From: Lachnospiraceae bacterium | Lineage (GTDB): Bacteria; Bacillota; Clostridia; Lachnospirales; Lachnospiraceae | Length of the DNA stretch: 64,000 bases | Reading direction: 5' to 3' | NCBI GenBank assembly: GCA_910574805.1 | Contig: CAJTCV010000006.1 | Location: 173,349-237,348, forward strand | Part shown: in pieces, positions 54,832 to 63,721 of the stretch | Layout of the letters: the number at the start of each line of letters is the position of its first letter | How positions within the stretch are numbered: the stretch's first letter is position 1 | Translations under genes and position numbers: made by a program | Notes under the pieces: model-generated | The model's database searches: none | What the model saw: only the letters and a program-made list of their open reading frames with translations | Told to the model about the DNA's origin: nothing

Positions 54832-56568
54832 ATGAAATCATCCAATGAGCTGCGTTCCATGCTGCGTTCCGTTGATCATAAAAGTTATCCGGCTTACAAG
54901 TCTTTGGCGGGAATTTATCAGTTTCCACATTTTACACTGTCCATTGATCACGTCCAGGGGGATCCATTTGCCTCTCCCTCCAGTCTGCATGTGGAGGTCG
55001 GAAATAAAACAGCCGGATTTCCGCCGGCATATTATGAAAAAGACTGTTCCCGTATTGCGCTGCAGGATCATCTGACCAGACAGTTTGCATCCCAGTTTGA
55101 AGACTATAATTTCAAGGCAAAGGGATCCGGCAAAAGCGGTCTTCTGTCCATTACACGATGCGGGCAGGAGGTTCTGGAACGAAGCGCCTGCCAGATCACG
55201 GATTCCAAGATCATCGCCCGCTTTCATGTGGGGTTCCCTGCTTTTGGCCGTACCATCAACGCCGGTGAGCTGGAGAAGATCCTGTTCGATTTTCTGCCCC
55301 GCTGCGTAGAAAACAGCTTCTTCTATCAGAAGCTGGATAAGAAGAAGGTGGAAGCCGCTGTATTTCTTGCAGAGGATCAGGAAGCCATCCGCAGGATCCT
55401 GCAGGAGGAAAAGCTGGTCGCTTTTGTTGCCAATGGCGCAGTTCTTCCAAGGAAAAGCGGCGTCTCTGATCTGCCGATGAAAGGCAGCGTCCCCTTCTGC
55501 TCTCCCGCTGCCATGGAGCGGACATTTACACTGCCTCATAAGGGAAAGATTACAGGAATGGCGATTCCGCAGGGGATCACGCTCATTGTAGGCGGCGGTT
55601 ATCATGGGAAATCCACTCTGCTGGAAGCGCTGCAGACGGGCGTCTATGATCATATTGCCGGTGACGGACGGGAATATGTGATTACCGATCATACAGCGGT
55701 CAAACTCCGTGCCGAAGACGGACGTTCCATCCGCAGCGTGGATATCTCACTCTTCATCAATGATCTGCCGAACAAAAAAGATACCTCATCTTTCTCTACT
55801 CCGGACGCCAGCGGGAGCACTTCCCAGGCTGCCGGTGTAGTGGAAAATATGGAGGCCGGCTCCCGCCTGTTTCTGATCGATGAAGATACCTCGGCTACCA
55901 ATTTTATGCTGCGGGATGATTTTATGCAGCAGGTCATCAGCCGGGAAAAGGAGCCCATCACGCCTTTTCTGGAGCGCGCCAGAGATCTCTATGAAAAGGA
56001 AGGAATCTCCACAATCCTCGTGGCGGGAAGCTCCGGGGCCTTCTTCTACATTGCAGACAAGATCCTTCAGATGGACTGTTACCGCCCCATGGATATCACT
56101 GACCATGTAAAAAAACTCTGTCTGGAGCATGCCGCTCCCAGGACCCAGGCTCCCGGATTCCGGTCTCCTGACCAGAACCGGATCCTCCCCCCATACGACC
56201 GCAGCAGAAAGAACCGCGGCGGCAGAGATCAAAGGGGCGGCCGTCCGGGAAACGACAGCCGGCATGAACACATGAAAATCAAGACCTTTGGCAGAGATTC
56301 CTTTTCTCTGGATAAAGAGACGGTAGATCTGCGTTATGTGGAACAGCTTGCAGATTCCGAACAGACCTGCGCACTGGCGTATCTGCTCCGCTACAGTCTG
56401 GAACAGATCATGGACGGCCGGCGTACGGTCCGGCAGGTCGTCCGCATCCTGACAGATACCCTGGATCAAAAGGGCTGGGAACCATTCTGCAGTTCCTACA
56501 TTCCCTGCGGTCTGGCAAAACCGCGGATCCAGGAAATCTATGCCTGTCTGAACCGTTTCCGCGGCTGA
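54832..56568 (+). CDS. Predicted ATPase of the ABC class (COG3044-like)
   Basis: A 578-residue soluble ATPase. It has an unusual N-terminal domain (about 1-230), then Walker A GGGYHGKSTLLEAL (near residue 255) and Walker B RLFLIDEDTSATNFM. A GSSGAFF segment follows, then a basic Arg/Gly-rich stretch (RSRKNRGGRDQRGGRPG) that suggests nucleic-acid binding. The family is widespread but has no settled function. The ATG at 54832 has AAGGAG 11 nt before it. Though on the plus strand, its coding sequence is C-rich, unlike plus-strand genes to the left. Confidence 0.87.
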   Translation: MKSSNELRSMLRSVDHKSYPAYKSLAGIYQFPHFTLSIDHVQGDPFASPSSLHVEVGNKTAGFPPAYYEKDCSRIALQDHLTRQFASQFEDYNFKAKGSGKSGLLSITRCGQEVLERSACQITDSKIIARFHVGFPAFGRTINAGELEKILFDFLPRCVENSFFYQKLDKKKVEAAVFLAEDQEAIRRILQEEKLVAFVANGAVLPRKSGVSDLPMKGSVPFCSPAAMERTFTLPHKGKITGMAIPQGITLIVGGGYHGKSTLLEALQTGVYDHIAGDGREYVITDHTAVKLRAEDGRSIRSVDISLFINDLPNKKDTSSFSTPDASGSTSQAAGVVENMEAGSRLFLIDEDTSATNFMLRDDFMQQVISREKEPITPFLERARDLYEKEGISTILVAGSSGAFFYIADKILQMDCYRPMDITDHVKKLCLEHAAPRTQAPGFRSPDQNRILPPYDRSRKNRGGRDQRGGRPGNDSRHEHMKIKTFGRDSFSLDKETVDLRYVEQLADSEQTCALAYLLRYSLEQIMDGRRTVRQVVRILTDTLDQKGWEPFCSSYIPCGLAKPRIQEIYACLNRFRG

Positions 56569-56582
56569 TGGTCGCTGCTCCC

Positions 56583-56640
56583 GGCGGCCGTATATGGTCC
56601 GGGTCCCGATCCGCTTCGGAAGGGCCCGGACAGAGCCGCC
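56583..56640. terminator. Hairpin between convergent genes
   Basis: GGCGGC and TCCGGGTCCC pair with GGGCCCGGA and GCCGCC. It lies between the ABC-class ATPase gene and yneA. No clear T-run on either side. Confidence 0.45.
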
Positions 56641-56648
56641 TCTCTCTC

Positions 56649-57035
56649 CTATCTCACTTCTGTGGAATAATACGGAACGATCAGCTTCTCTCCGGTCACC
56701 AGATGATCCGAAACCATGTGATTCAGCTTCATCACCTCATTGATATATTCGGTCCAGTTCCGATAATGATCCGCGTCCATATACGCATCCGCAATCTCCC
56801 ACAGTGTATCCCCCTTTTGAATCTCAATATTTGCATAATACTTGTATGCAGGTGCTTTTTCCGTCTCCTCTGCTTTGGCGAGCAGGGTTCCGAACCCGAC
56901 TCCCATTCCGAACATTACCACGATTGTCACAAGGAAAATGAGTATCCGCCGTCTTCTGCTCTGCTGCTCCCGGTGGATCTGCTCTCTCCGTGCCCTCCTG
57001 AACTCTTCCCTTGTCATCGTACCCTCTGCATACAT
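56649..57035 (-). CDS. yneA: YneA-like SOS cell-division inhibitor (LysM protein)
   Basis: A 128-residue protein: basic cytoplasmic start, one membrane helix (about 28-48) and a C-terminal LysM domain (IEIQKGDTLWEIADAYM...LVTGEKLIVPYY). This is the plan of Bacillus YneA, which blocks septation during the SOS response. The ATG at 57035 follows AAGGAG; upstream in-frame starts would place coding sequence over the operators. Three LexA-box-like sites lie in the 100 bp upstream, strongly supporting SOS control. In Bacillus yneA is next to lexA; here they are 13 kb apart. Confidence 0.85.
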   Translation of the reverse strand: MYAEGTMTREEFRRARREQIHREQQSRRRRILIFLVTIVVMFGMGVGFGTLLAKAEETEKAPAYKYYANIEIQKGDTLWEIADAYMDADHYRNWTEYINEVMKLNHMVSDHLVTGEKLIVPYYSTEVR

Positions 57036-57056
57036 ATCACTCACTCCTTCTCGCAT

Positions 57057-57136
57057 CGAACGTGCGTTCTTTTGTTCTGATACCATTATATAATCCGAAC
57101 ATCTGTTTGTCAATACAAAAATCGAACATATTTTCG
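57057..57136 (-). promoter_or_regulatory. Three LexA-box-like sites before yneA
   Basis: CGAACGTGCGTTCT (57057-57070) matches the Gram-positive SOS box well; CGAACATCTGTTTG (57096-57109) and CGAACATATTTTCG (57123-57136) are weaker. They surround the expected promoter of the minus-strand gene. Confidence 0.75.
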
Positions 57137-57186
57137 ATATTTACCGTGTTGGAGAAGATTTTCTAAAAGACGTTGAAACAGTACGC

Positions 57187-57230
57187 AAAAAATAAGAGAT
57201 ATGTCCGCCCGGATCCGGACGGCATATCCC
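57187..57230 (-). terminator. Terminator of the NSS transporter gene
   Basis: On the minus strand the stem ATATGCCGTCCGG / CCGGGCGGACATAT is followed by a U-rich stretch (six A on the plus strand at 57187-57192). Confidence 0.7.
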
Positions 57231-57252
57231 TTATGGATACTTTCCTGTCAGT

Positions 57253-58716
57253 TTATGAAGACTTTTTTCTGCCGGCTGCACAGTAGAATACGAACAGCAG
57301 GAACACGACCGCTGCTGTCATCCAGCCGGCCAGCATCACGGGGCCTTTTCCCACGAACATGTCATAATATCCCTTCAGATAGATGACTACGATAATAAGC
57401 GGGATTCCGTATGCTGCATAATTTTTCAGGCCCTTCGGGAAGGCGCGTCCGCTTCCTGCATTGGCTTCTGCGATAAAGTTATCCCAGCCCCATCCGTTTT
57501 TCCGGGTACAGAACAGCACATAACCCAGACTTCCAAGGGGGAGCAGATTGTTGGAGACGATGAAATCCTCCAGGTCCATGATGGTACTGCCCTCTCCCAG
57601 CGGCTGGATCATGGACAGGACATTGTAGCCCAGCACCGCCGGCATGCTCAGAAGAATAATCAGCGCTGCGCTGACCAGCACGCTCTTCTGTCTGGTCCAG
57701 CCGAACAGATCCATGTCAAAGGCGATGATATTTTCAAACACGGCAATGATCGTGGACAGTGCCGCAAAGGTCAGGAACAGGAAGAACAGCGCGCTCCACA
57801 GAAATCCTCCCGGCATCTGTGCAAAGATATTGGGCAGCGTAATAAATACCAGGCTTGGTCCGGCTCCCGGCTCGATACCGTAGGCAAAACAGGCGGGGAT
57901 TACTATAAATCCGGCCGTCAGCGCCACAAAAGTATCCAGGGCTGTAATGCTGACCGCTTCCCCGGTCAGGCTGTGGGACCGTCCCAGGTAGCTTCCGAAG
58001 ATCAGCATGGCTCCGATACCAAGAGATAAGGTGAAAAATGCCTGACTCAGGGCGGCGAACACCACATTGCCGATTCCGCTCTCCATCATCCGCTGAAAAT
58101 TCGGAACCAGATAAAACCGGATGCCTTCCACAGCGCCTTCCAGAAATACCGAATGGACCGCCAGCACCAGCATGATCAGAAGCAGCGCCGCCATCATCCA
58201 TTTGGTGATCCGCTCCACGCCGGATTTCAGCCCCAGCATACAGACTGCAAATCCAATGATGCAGATCAGGATGGTCCAGAAAGCCATGGTGGGCAGATCC
58301 TGAAGCATCCCTCCGAATGCATTTCCGATCTGCTCCGGGGTGGCTCCGGTAAATTCACCCGTGAGGCTCCGGTAACAGTAGTACATCATCCATCCGCCGA
58401 CCATGGTATAAAACATCATCAGGAGATAACAGCCGAAGATGCCGATATATTTCAGCCGATGCCAGAGCGTTCCTTTCGGAGCCAGCTCTTCAAAGCTCAG
58501 AGCCACACTCTTTCTGCTTCCGCGCCCCACTGCAAACTCAAAGACCAGTACCGGGATCCCAAGGATCAGAAGAAAGGCAAGGTAGATCAGGATAAATGCC
58601 GCTCCGCCGTACACACCGCAGATATAAGGAAACTTCCATACATTTCCGATACCAATGGCACATCCTGCAGATACCAGGATGAATCCCAGACGGGAACCAA
58701 ATTTTTCTCGTTTCAT
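57253..58716 (-). CDS. Sodium-dependent transporter (NSS/SNF family)
   Basis: A 487-residue membrane protein with about 12 helices. The first helix has the sodium-site signature GFILVSAGCAIGIGNVWKFPY, diagnostic for neurotransmitter:sodium symporters, which in bacteria usually import amino acids. GGAGGA lies about 11 nt before the ATG at 58716. It is divergent from a LysR-type regulator, so the regulator probably controls it. Its substrate is not readable from the sequence. Confidence 0.92.
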   Translation of the reverse strand: MKREKFGSRLGFILVSAGCAIGIGNVWKFPYICGVYGGAAFILIYLAFLLILGIPVLVFEFAVGRGSRKSVALSFEELAPKGTLWHRLKYIGIFGCYLLMMFYTMVGGWMMYYCYRSLTGEFTGATPEQIGNAFGGMLQDLPTMAFWTILICIIGFAVCMLGLKSGVERITKWMMAALLLIMLVLAVHSVFLEGAVEGIRFYLVPNFQRMMESGIGNVVFAALSQAFFTLSLGIGAMLIFGSYLGRSHSLTGEAVSITALDTFVALTAGFIVIPACFAYGIEPGAGPSLVFITLPNIFAQMPGGFLWSALFFLFLTFAALSTIIAVFENIIAFDMDLFGWTRQKSVLVSAALIILLSMPAVLGYNVLSMIQPLGEGSTIMDLEDFIVSNNLLPLGSLGYVLFCTRKNGWGWDNFIAEANAGSGRAFPKGLKNYAAYGIPLIIVVIYLKGYYDMFVGKGPVMLAGWMTAAVVFLLFVFYCAAGRKKSS

Positions 58717-58865
58717 AGTTACCACAATCCTCCGTATTTCATGACATAATGTTGGTGCAGAAGACAGTCTGCCCCGCGTGATACACGAATTGCTCCGCAA
58801 TCATAACATTTTATTATTATAATCGGATATTTACCGGATTGCAACCTTGTACTTTTTATAATAAA

Positions 58866-58880
58866 ATAAGAAAAACTTAT
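58866..58880. promoter_or_regulatory. LysR-type operator between NSS and LysR genes
   Basis: ATAAG-AAAAA-CTTAT is a dyad with the T-N11-A pattern recognised by LysR-type regulators. It lies in the divergent intergenic region, 18 bp before the regulator gene. Confidence 0.5.
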
Positions 58881-58898
58881 TATGAGGAAGAACAGCCA

Positions 58899-59786
58899 AT
58901 GAACATCAAGCAACTGAAATATTTTATCGCGGTGGCGGAGTACAAAAGCTTTACGAAGGCCGCCAACCAGTATTACATCTCTCAGACGGCCATCACTCAG
59001 CAGATCCAGGCGCTGGAGGAGGCCATGAATGTGCAGCTGATCGACCGGAGCCGCCGCCCCATCGCACTGACCCCGGCGGGAAATGTATTTCTCGGCGAGG
59101 CAAAAGCGATCCTGGAACGCATGAACACAGCCCTTGGAAAGGTCCGGGACGCCTCTACCGGACTGGTGGGCACTCTGCGGATCGGATATACCAAAGGCTA
59201 TGAAAGGAGCAGTCTGTCCAATACCCTGCGGGCATTTCATCTGGAATTTCCCAATATTCTGATCACCTGCTACCGCTGTGACACGGACATGCTGGCAGCC
59301 GGGCTCTTTAATGACGATTATGATATTATTTTCACCTGGGACAGTACCAATATCCTCCAGGAAAAAGGCATCGAATATAAGCTGATGGAGCTGGCGCCTC
59401 TGGTGGTGGCGCTCTATGCGGGGCATCCTCTTGCCTCGAGAAATTCCCTCAGCCGCCGGGAGCTCCGCAATGAGACGATCCTCTATATGACCCCTTCCGC
59501 CACCGGAGATTCCTTCGGAGACAATCATTTTATGGAGCTGTACCGGCTGGCCGGCTATCAGCCCAACATCCTCTTCCGCTCCAACGATATCGAAAGCATC
59601 CTGATGATGGTGGCGGCCGAAGAAGGCATTTCCATCCTGCCCTCTTATGTGACCAGCAAGCTGGCCGACGCGGATAATCTGGTTTTCATACCCCTGGTGG
59701 GGGAAGGAGAATACGAGAAGATCATCTCCGTCTGGAAAAAAGAAGGGAAAAGTCAGGCGCTCAGACATTTTGTTCAGAAAATCTGA
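58899..59786 (+). CDS. LysR-family transcriptional regulator
   Basis: A 295-residue LysR regulator. The winged helix covers residues 1-60 (MNIKQLKYFIAVAEYKSFTKAANQYYISQTAITQQIQALE), and a periplasmic-binding-like effector domain follows (about 90-290). The ATG at 58899 gives the standard start; a longer frame from 58839 runs through the operator and is not used. It is divergent from the NSS transporter, which is its probable target, and ends 13 bp before the convergent MATE gene. Confidence 0.93.
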   Translation: MNIKQLKYFIAVAEYKSFTKAANQYYISQTAITQQIQALEEAMNVQLIDRSRRPIALTPAGNVFLGEAKAILERMNTALGKVRDASTGLVGTLRIGYTKGYERSSLSNTLRAFHLEFPNILITCYRCDTDMLAAGLFNDDYDIIFTWDSTNILQEKGIEYKLMELAPLVVALYAGHPLASRNSLSRRELRNETILYMTPSATGDSFGDNHFMELYRLAGYQPNILFRSNDIESILMMVAAEEGISILPSYVTSKLADADNLVFIPLVGEGEYEKIISVWKKEGKSQALRHFVQKI

Positions 59787-59798
59787 GTATCCCCTCTT

Positions 59799-61199
59799 CT
59801 ACCCGGCATATCCGGAGCCGGCTTCATGTGATACAGAGGCTTTTTTTTGCTCCAGCCGGCGGAACATACGGAGCAGCACCGTTACAGCCGCAGCTGCCAG
59901 CACCACCTCCGCCGCCAGCTGCGCAAAAGCCAGTCCGTACAGAGGAAAGATCCAGTTCAGGATATACAACGCCGGGATCTCCAGCACGATCTTGCGCAGG
60001 ATGGCAAACACCAGGGATTTTTTTCCCATGCCGCATGCCTGGAAGACTCCCACCGCCAGAAAGTCTATGCACAGAAACGGCAGCGCCAGACACAGTCCGT
60101 GCAGAAAACGGCTGCCATATGCAATGATGGCCTCATTTTTCATAAACAGACCGATGAAAAAACCGGAGCCTGTATAATATATGGCTGTAATCAGCGCTAG
60201 GAAGGAAACAGAGATACAGGAGGAAAAGGTAATGGCTTTTTTCATCCGTGCTGTATCGCCGCTGGCATAGTTGTAGCTGATCAGCGGCATAAGGCCCTGG
60301 GAAAGTCCCAGCGCCACGTACATGGGCACCATATTGATCTTCTGAGCGATTCCCATGGCGGCAACCGCATCCGAACCGAAAGCAGATGTAAAATTGTTGA
60401 GCACGGTCATGCCTGTGACATTCAGAAGATTCTGGATGGACGCGGGAATCCCCACTCCGCAGATGCTGGCGACTGTGGAACGGCTGGGCCGGAACATGGA
60501 CGGCCGGATGCATACATACGTCTTTCCTCTTTTTACATACAGCAGCACCAGAAAATACAGACATGCCGCGCAGTTGGATAAAAATGTCGCAAGTCCGGCG
60601 CCTGCGGCACCCATGCCAAGGCCCCGGGGCAGGATGAACACCGGATCCAGCAGGATGTTCAGCAGGCATCCGCTCATGGTGCCGATGCTTGCATGGAGTG
60701 AAGAACCTTCCGCTCTCACCAGATAGGCCAGGACCACATTCAGGATGGCGGGGATCGCACCGCAGGTGACGGTCCAGTGCAGATATGCACCTGTGGCGGC
60801 AGCCGTTGTTGCGTCCGAACCCAGCAACAGAAGGAGCGGCTGCCGAAATACAGTAAACAACAGAGAAAAAACAGCTCCGCTGATCAGAGCACAGTAAAAG
60901 CCAAAGGCGGAGCTTCTGCAGACGGTATCATAGTCCTTACTCCCAAGCGCCCGGCTCATCATGCTGGAGCTTCCGATACCGAACAGATTATTGACGGCGT
61001 TGAAAGCCAGAAGAACCGGCGCTGCCAGTGCCACTGCCGCATTCTGTACCGGATCATTTACCATGCCCACAAAATACGTATCCGCCAGATTATAGATGAC
61101 CATTACCAGTGAACTGATAATGGTCGGTACGGACATGATCATGACCGCCTTTGGGATCGGTGTCTCTTCAAATAATATGGTCTTTTGTCTGTCTTCCAT
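59799..61199 (-). CDS. MATE-family efflux transporter
   Basis: A 466-residue protein with 12 predicted helices in two similar halves. It starts IPKAVMIMSVPTIISSLVMVIYNLADTYFVG, typical of the DinF/NorM-like MATE family. Members export drugs or metabolites using a Na+ or H+ gradient. It ends 13 bp from the convergent LysR gene and stands alone. AAGGAAG is 7-8 nt before the ATG. Confidence 0.92.
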   Translation of the reverse strand: MEDRQKTILFEETPIPKAVMIMSVPTIISSLVMVIYNLADTYFVGMVNDPVQNAAVALAAPVLLAFNAVNNLFGIGSSSMMSRALGSKDYDTVCRSSAFGFYCALISGAVFSLLFTVFRQPLLLLLGSDATTAAATGAYLHWTVTCGAIPAILNVVLAYLVRAEGSSLHASIGTMSGCLLNILLDPVFILPRGLGMGAAGAGLATFLSNCAACLYFLVLLYVKRGKTYVCIRPSMFRPSRSTVASICGVGIPASIQNLLNVTGMTVLNNFTSAFGSDAVAAMGIAQKINMVPMYVALGLSQGLMPLISYNYASGDTARMKKAITFSSCISVSFLALITAIYYTGSGFFIGLFMKNEAIIAYGSRFLHGLCLALPFLCIDFLAVGVFQACGMGKKSLVFAILRKIVLEIPALYILNWIFPLYGLAFAQLAAEVVLAAAAVTVLLRMFRRLEQKKASVSHEAGSGYAG

Positions 61200-61402
61200 A
61201 AGGTGAACTTCCTTTCTGTCTTAAAGATCCTCAGAGAGTCATGACCATATTGTAGCACGCTTTCTGCCGGTTGTCATGGAGAACCTGGCCGCATTATGAC
61301 TTCTGAAAAGGAAATGCGAAAAGTGATTTAAAAAATGAAAGATCTGTGGTACAATTTTAATAATGCAGGCTGTCAGAAAACCTGCGGTTCAGGAGGTGCA
61401 AT

Positions 61403-62071
61403 ATGAAAAAAATAACAGCAAAAGGAATCGTCATTTTTATGGCCATGGCAATTCTGACAGGCTGTTCCGGAGATAAGAAGACAGATGAACCGACTCTGGA
61501 GCCTGAGATTGCCGGGACTGCTTCCCTGCCCACGCTCGCTCAGATGCAGATGCCAGTGTCCATTCAGGATCAGGAGATCATCGTGGGAGAAACCACGATC
61601 CAGGAGCTTCTGGATGCCGGGTTTGAGCTTATGGTATCGGAGTGGAACGGAAGAAGCATCGTACAGCGTGAACTGGATCCTGAAGAAACACTGGTGACCG
61701 GAACGAAAAACACCGAGATCTCATTCTGGATCTCGGATTCTTCCTTTGCCCGGCTCTCTATTGATGCCAGGAACGGGGAAGTCCGAACCGGAGACGCACC
61801 TGTCACGCGGCTGGAGCTGCATCTGTCTTTTGACGCTGCGCTCCCGTCCGATATTCTCATAAGCGATGTTCCGGTAGCAGAACTCACACGGGCAAAAGCC
61901 GGAGAGATGTTTCCGGATTTTGAACAGGGCGATCTGTCTGTAACCCAAAAGGGCGCAGATTATCAGTGCACGCTGATGTTCAGCCCGCAGACGCTGAATC
62001 TGTATCAGTTCTCTCTTCGTGACACCTGGGGGGACGCCCCGGCACCGGAGATCAAGGTTCCCTCCATCTGA
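61403..62071 (+). CDS. Putative lipoprotein
   Basis: A 222-residue protein with a lipoprotein signal (basic KKITAKG, then hydrophobic, then LTGC with the lipid-carrying Cys near residue 21). The mature part is acidic and beta-rich and has no known domain. TCAGGAGGTGC precedes the ATG, and a TACAAT -10 lies at 61350-61355. The gap 61200-61402 holds only these promoter elements. The function is unknown; tRNA genes follow. Confidence 0.8.
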   Translation: MKKITAKGIVIFMAMAILTGCSGDKKTDEPTLEPEIAGTASLPTLAQMQMPVSIQDQEIIVGETTIQELLDAGFELMVSEWNGRSIVQRELDPEETLVTGTKNTEISFWISDSSFARLSIDARNGEVRTGDAPVTRLELHLSFDAALPSDILISDVPVAELTRAKAGEMFPDFEQGDLSVTQKGADYQCTLMFSPQTLNLYQFSLRDTWGDAPAPEIKVPSI

Positions 62072-62155
62072 TCAGAAATCTGCCTGGAGAAAAAATTTAT
62101 TTTTCTGCAAATTTTATCTTGTTTTTTCTGCAGGAAGTGCTATAATAAAGGACAT

Positions 62156-62229
62156 GGAAGCATAGCTCAGCCGGGATGAGCGTTCGCCTCACACGCGAGA
62201 GGTCATGGGTTCGAGCCCCATTGCTTCCA
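62156..62229 (+). tRNA. tRNA-Val (anticodon CAC)
   Basis: Acceptor stem GGAAGCA pairs with TGCTTCC and is followed by discriminator A. The anticodon stem TTCGC/GCGAG holds the loop CTCACAC, giving anticodon CAC. The T arm GGGTTCGAGCCCC is normal. No CCA is encoded. Confidence 0.93.
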
Positions 62230-62240
62230 TTTTCTTATAA

Positions 62241-62313
62241 GGGGCATTAGCGCAGTTGGGAGCGCGCAACATTCGCATTGTTGAGGCCGTGGGTTCGAAT
62301 CCCATATGCTCCA
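62241..62313 (+). tRNA. tRNA-Ala (anticodon CGC)
   Basis: Acceptor stem GGGGCAT pairs with ATGCTCC, including the G3-U70 wobble that marks alanine tRNAs. The loop TTCGCAT gives anticodon CGC. It lies 11 bp after tRNA-Val. No CCA is encoded. Confidence 0.93.
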
Positions 62314-62316
62314 TGA

Positions 62317-62356
62317 AGCGGAAAAGCTTGTAGAGTCAGGCTTTTCCGCTTTTTTC
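62317..62356 (+). terminator. Terminator after the tRNA genes
   Basis: AGCGGAAAAGC pairs with GCTTTTCCGCT around 12 nt and is followed by six Ts. Confidence 0.85.
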
Positions 62357-62416
62357 TTGCTCTGAATTCAGATGTGTTTTGGGACTGATTTTATGGTTTT
62401 GTGTACTGTTTGTGTA

Positions 62417-63283
62417 CTACAGGGAAAGCTGCAGTGCCACCCGTTCCGTAGAGCTGGTCCACGTCCGGTTGAACCGTTCCACGCCGCTGCCCCTGTATGC
62501 CTGGGCTTCTGCCGTCTCCGGAAGGAACGCTCTCAGCTGTCGGACTTCGCGGGATCTTCGCAGCGCCTGCATCCCCTTACGCTCTGACTGCCTGACCTCT
62601 TCCGTGGTCACTCCCTGAGCCTCCCCGATCTCTTTCAGCGTCATGTTCTGCTGGTACTTCATCCGGATCACGGCCGGCTGCCGGTCCGGAAGACGGTCCA
62701 CCATGGGCCAGAGTATCGCCTGCAGATGCTCCTGATCCAGCCGGTCGGAAGCGTCGCCTTCCAGATCCTCCCCGCTGGAAACCGTATCGCCAACCGTCAG
62801 ATCTTCGCTGTCCGGCAGAGCCGCGTCCAGGCTCCACACGCGGTCAAGAAGCATGTTCTGCCGGATTTCCCTGATCTGGCTCAGAGTAAAACACAAGTAA
62901 TATTCAGCTGCTTCGTCTGTTGGTTCATATCCATACTTCTGCTGGAACAGATTACAGAATCTTCTGTACTTTGAAATCATCTCACAGGAACGATAAGACA
63001 AACGAAGGCTGCTCTTATTCGCCAGAATATAACGCTGCATCGCCTGACGTATATAATACTCGGCATAGGTCAGGAACTTTATGCCCCTCTCAGGATCGTA
63101 TCCGTCAATGGCAGGATACAGGGCAAGATATCCCTCCTGTTCCAGATCGTCCAGTTCTGCACGGCCCTGATACCGCATGGCCATCACATGTATAAACGAT
63201 TTTACCTGCAGATAGAGGACTTTCATATTTTCACTGGTGTTCTCTCCTGCCTTTATCAAAGTGACAAGCTGCTCATTACTCAT
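62417..63283 (-). CDS. Phage-type sigma-70-like factor
   Basis: A 288-residue sigma-like protein with region 2 (LDDLEQEGYLALYPAIDGYDPERGIKFLTYAEYYIRQAMQRYI) and region 4 (TLKEIGEAQGVTTEEVRQSERKGMQALRR). The extra tail, VERFNRTWTSSTERVAL, is typical of factors found in clostridial prophages. The ATG at 63283 has GAGG about 8 nt before it; longer starts at 63316 or 63301 are possible. It follows two phage-type genes on the same strand and ends close to the tRNA pair. Confidence 0.8.
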   Translation of the reverse strand: MSNEQLVTLIKAGENTSENMKVLYLQVKSFIHVMAMRYQGRAELDDLEQEGYLALYPAIDGYDPERGIKFLTYAEYYIRQAMQRYILANKSSLRLSYRSCEMISKYRRFCNLFQQKYGYEPTDEAAEYYLCFTLSQIREIRQNMLLDRVWSLDAALPDSEDLTVGDTVSSGEDLEGDASDRLDQEHLQAILWPMVDRLPDRQPAVIRMKYQQNMTLKEIGEAQGVTTEEVRQSERKGMQALRRSREVRQLRAFLPETAEAQAYRGSGVERFNRTWTSSTERVALQLSL

Positions 63284-63300
63284 AAACTGCCTCTTTCTGG

Positions 63301-63705
63301 TCATCTGTTTTCCCATATACCGGGTGTATACGGCTGAATTTCACTGTCTTTTGGAAGATATCCCCCTACTGCATTTTCCACATACACAAAGAGGTCACTG
63401 TTGTAATCATCCTGTGTATCTGTCCTTGTTACCCTGTACCAGTTCCCGTTATACCGGATCAGATCATATACTTCAACATTCCCGTAATGATTAAATACAA
63501 ACATTCTTGTTTCTGATACTCCACGCAGATAAGAATAGGTTACATTCTGCTGTGACAGTTGTCTGGTATAACACCATACGGGTGCAGATGCAATCGGATA
63601 ATATTTTTCACCCCTGGGAAATCCATCATCATCAGTTCCCCTGTGCATTTTCAGATAAATCTGTGCCTTTTTGTCTTTCAGGAAATACTGATTCTTTGCC
63701 GCCAT
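63301..63705 (-). CDS. Putative phage head-closure or adaptor protein
   Basis: A 134-residue protein with basic, aromatic and beta-rich composition. The segment NGNWYRVTRTDTQDDYNSDLFVYVENA recalls small head-tail connector proteins of siphophages. AAGGAGG lies 8 nt before the ATG at 63705, which gives a clean start. It lies between the terminase end and the sigma-like gene. The call rests on neighbours and on weak pattern similarity; it could be another phage structural protein. Confidence 0.55.
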   Translation of the reverse strand: MAAKNQYFLKDKKAQIYLKMHRGTDDDGFPRGEKYYPIASAPVWCYTRQLSQQNVTYSYLRGVSETRMFVFNHYGNVEVYDLIRYNGNWYRVTRTDTQDDYNSDLFVYVENAVGGYLPKDSEIQPYTPGIWENR

Positions 63706-63721
63706 AATACAGGCCTCCTTT

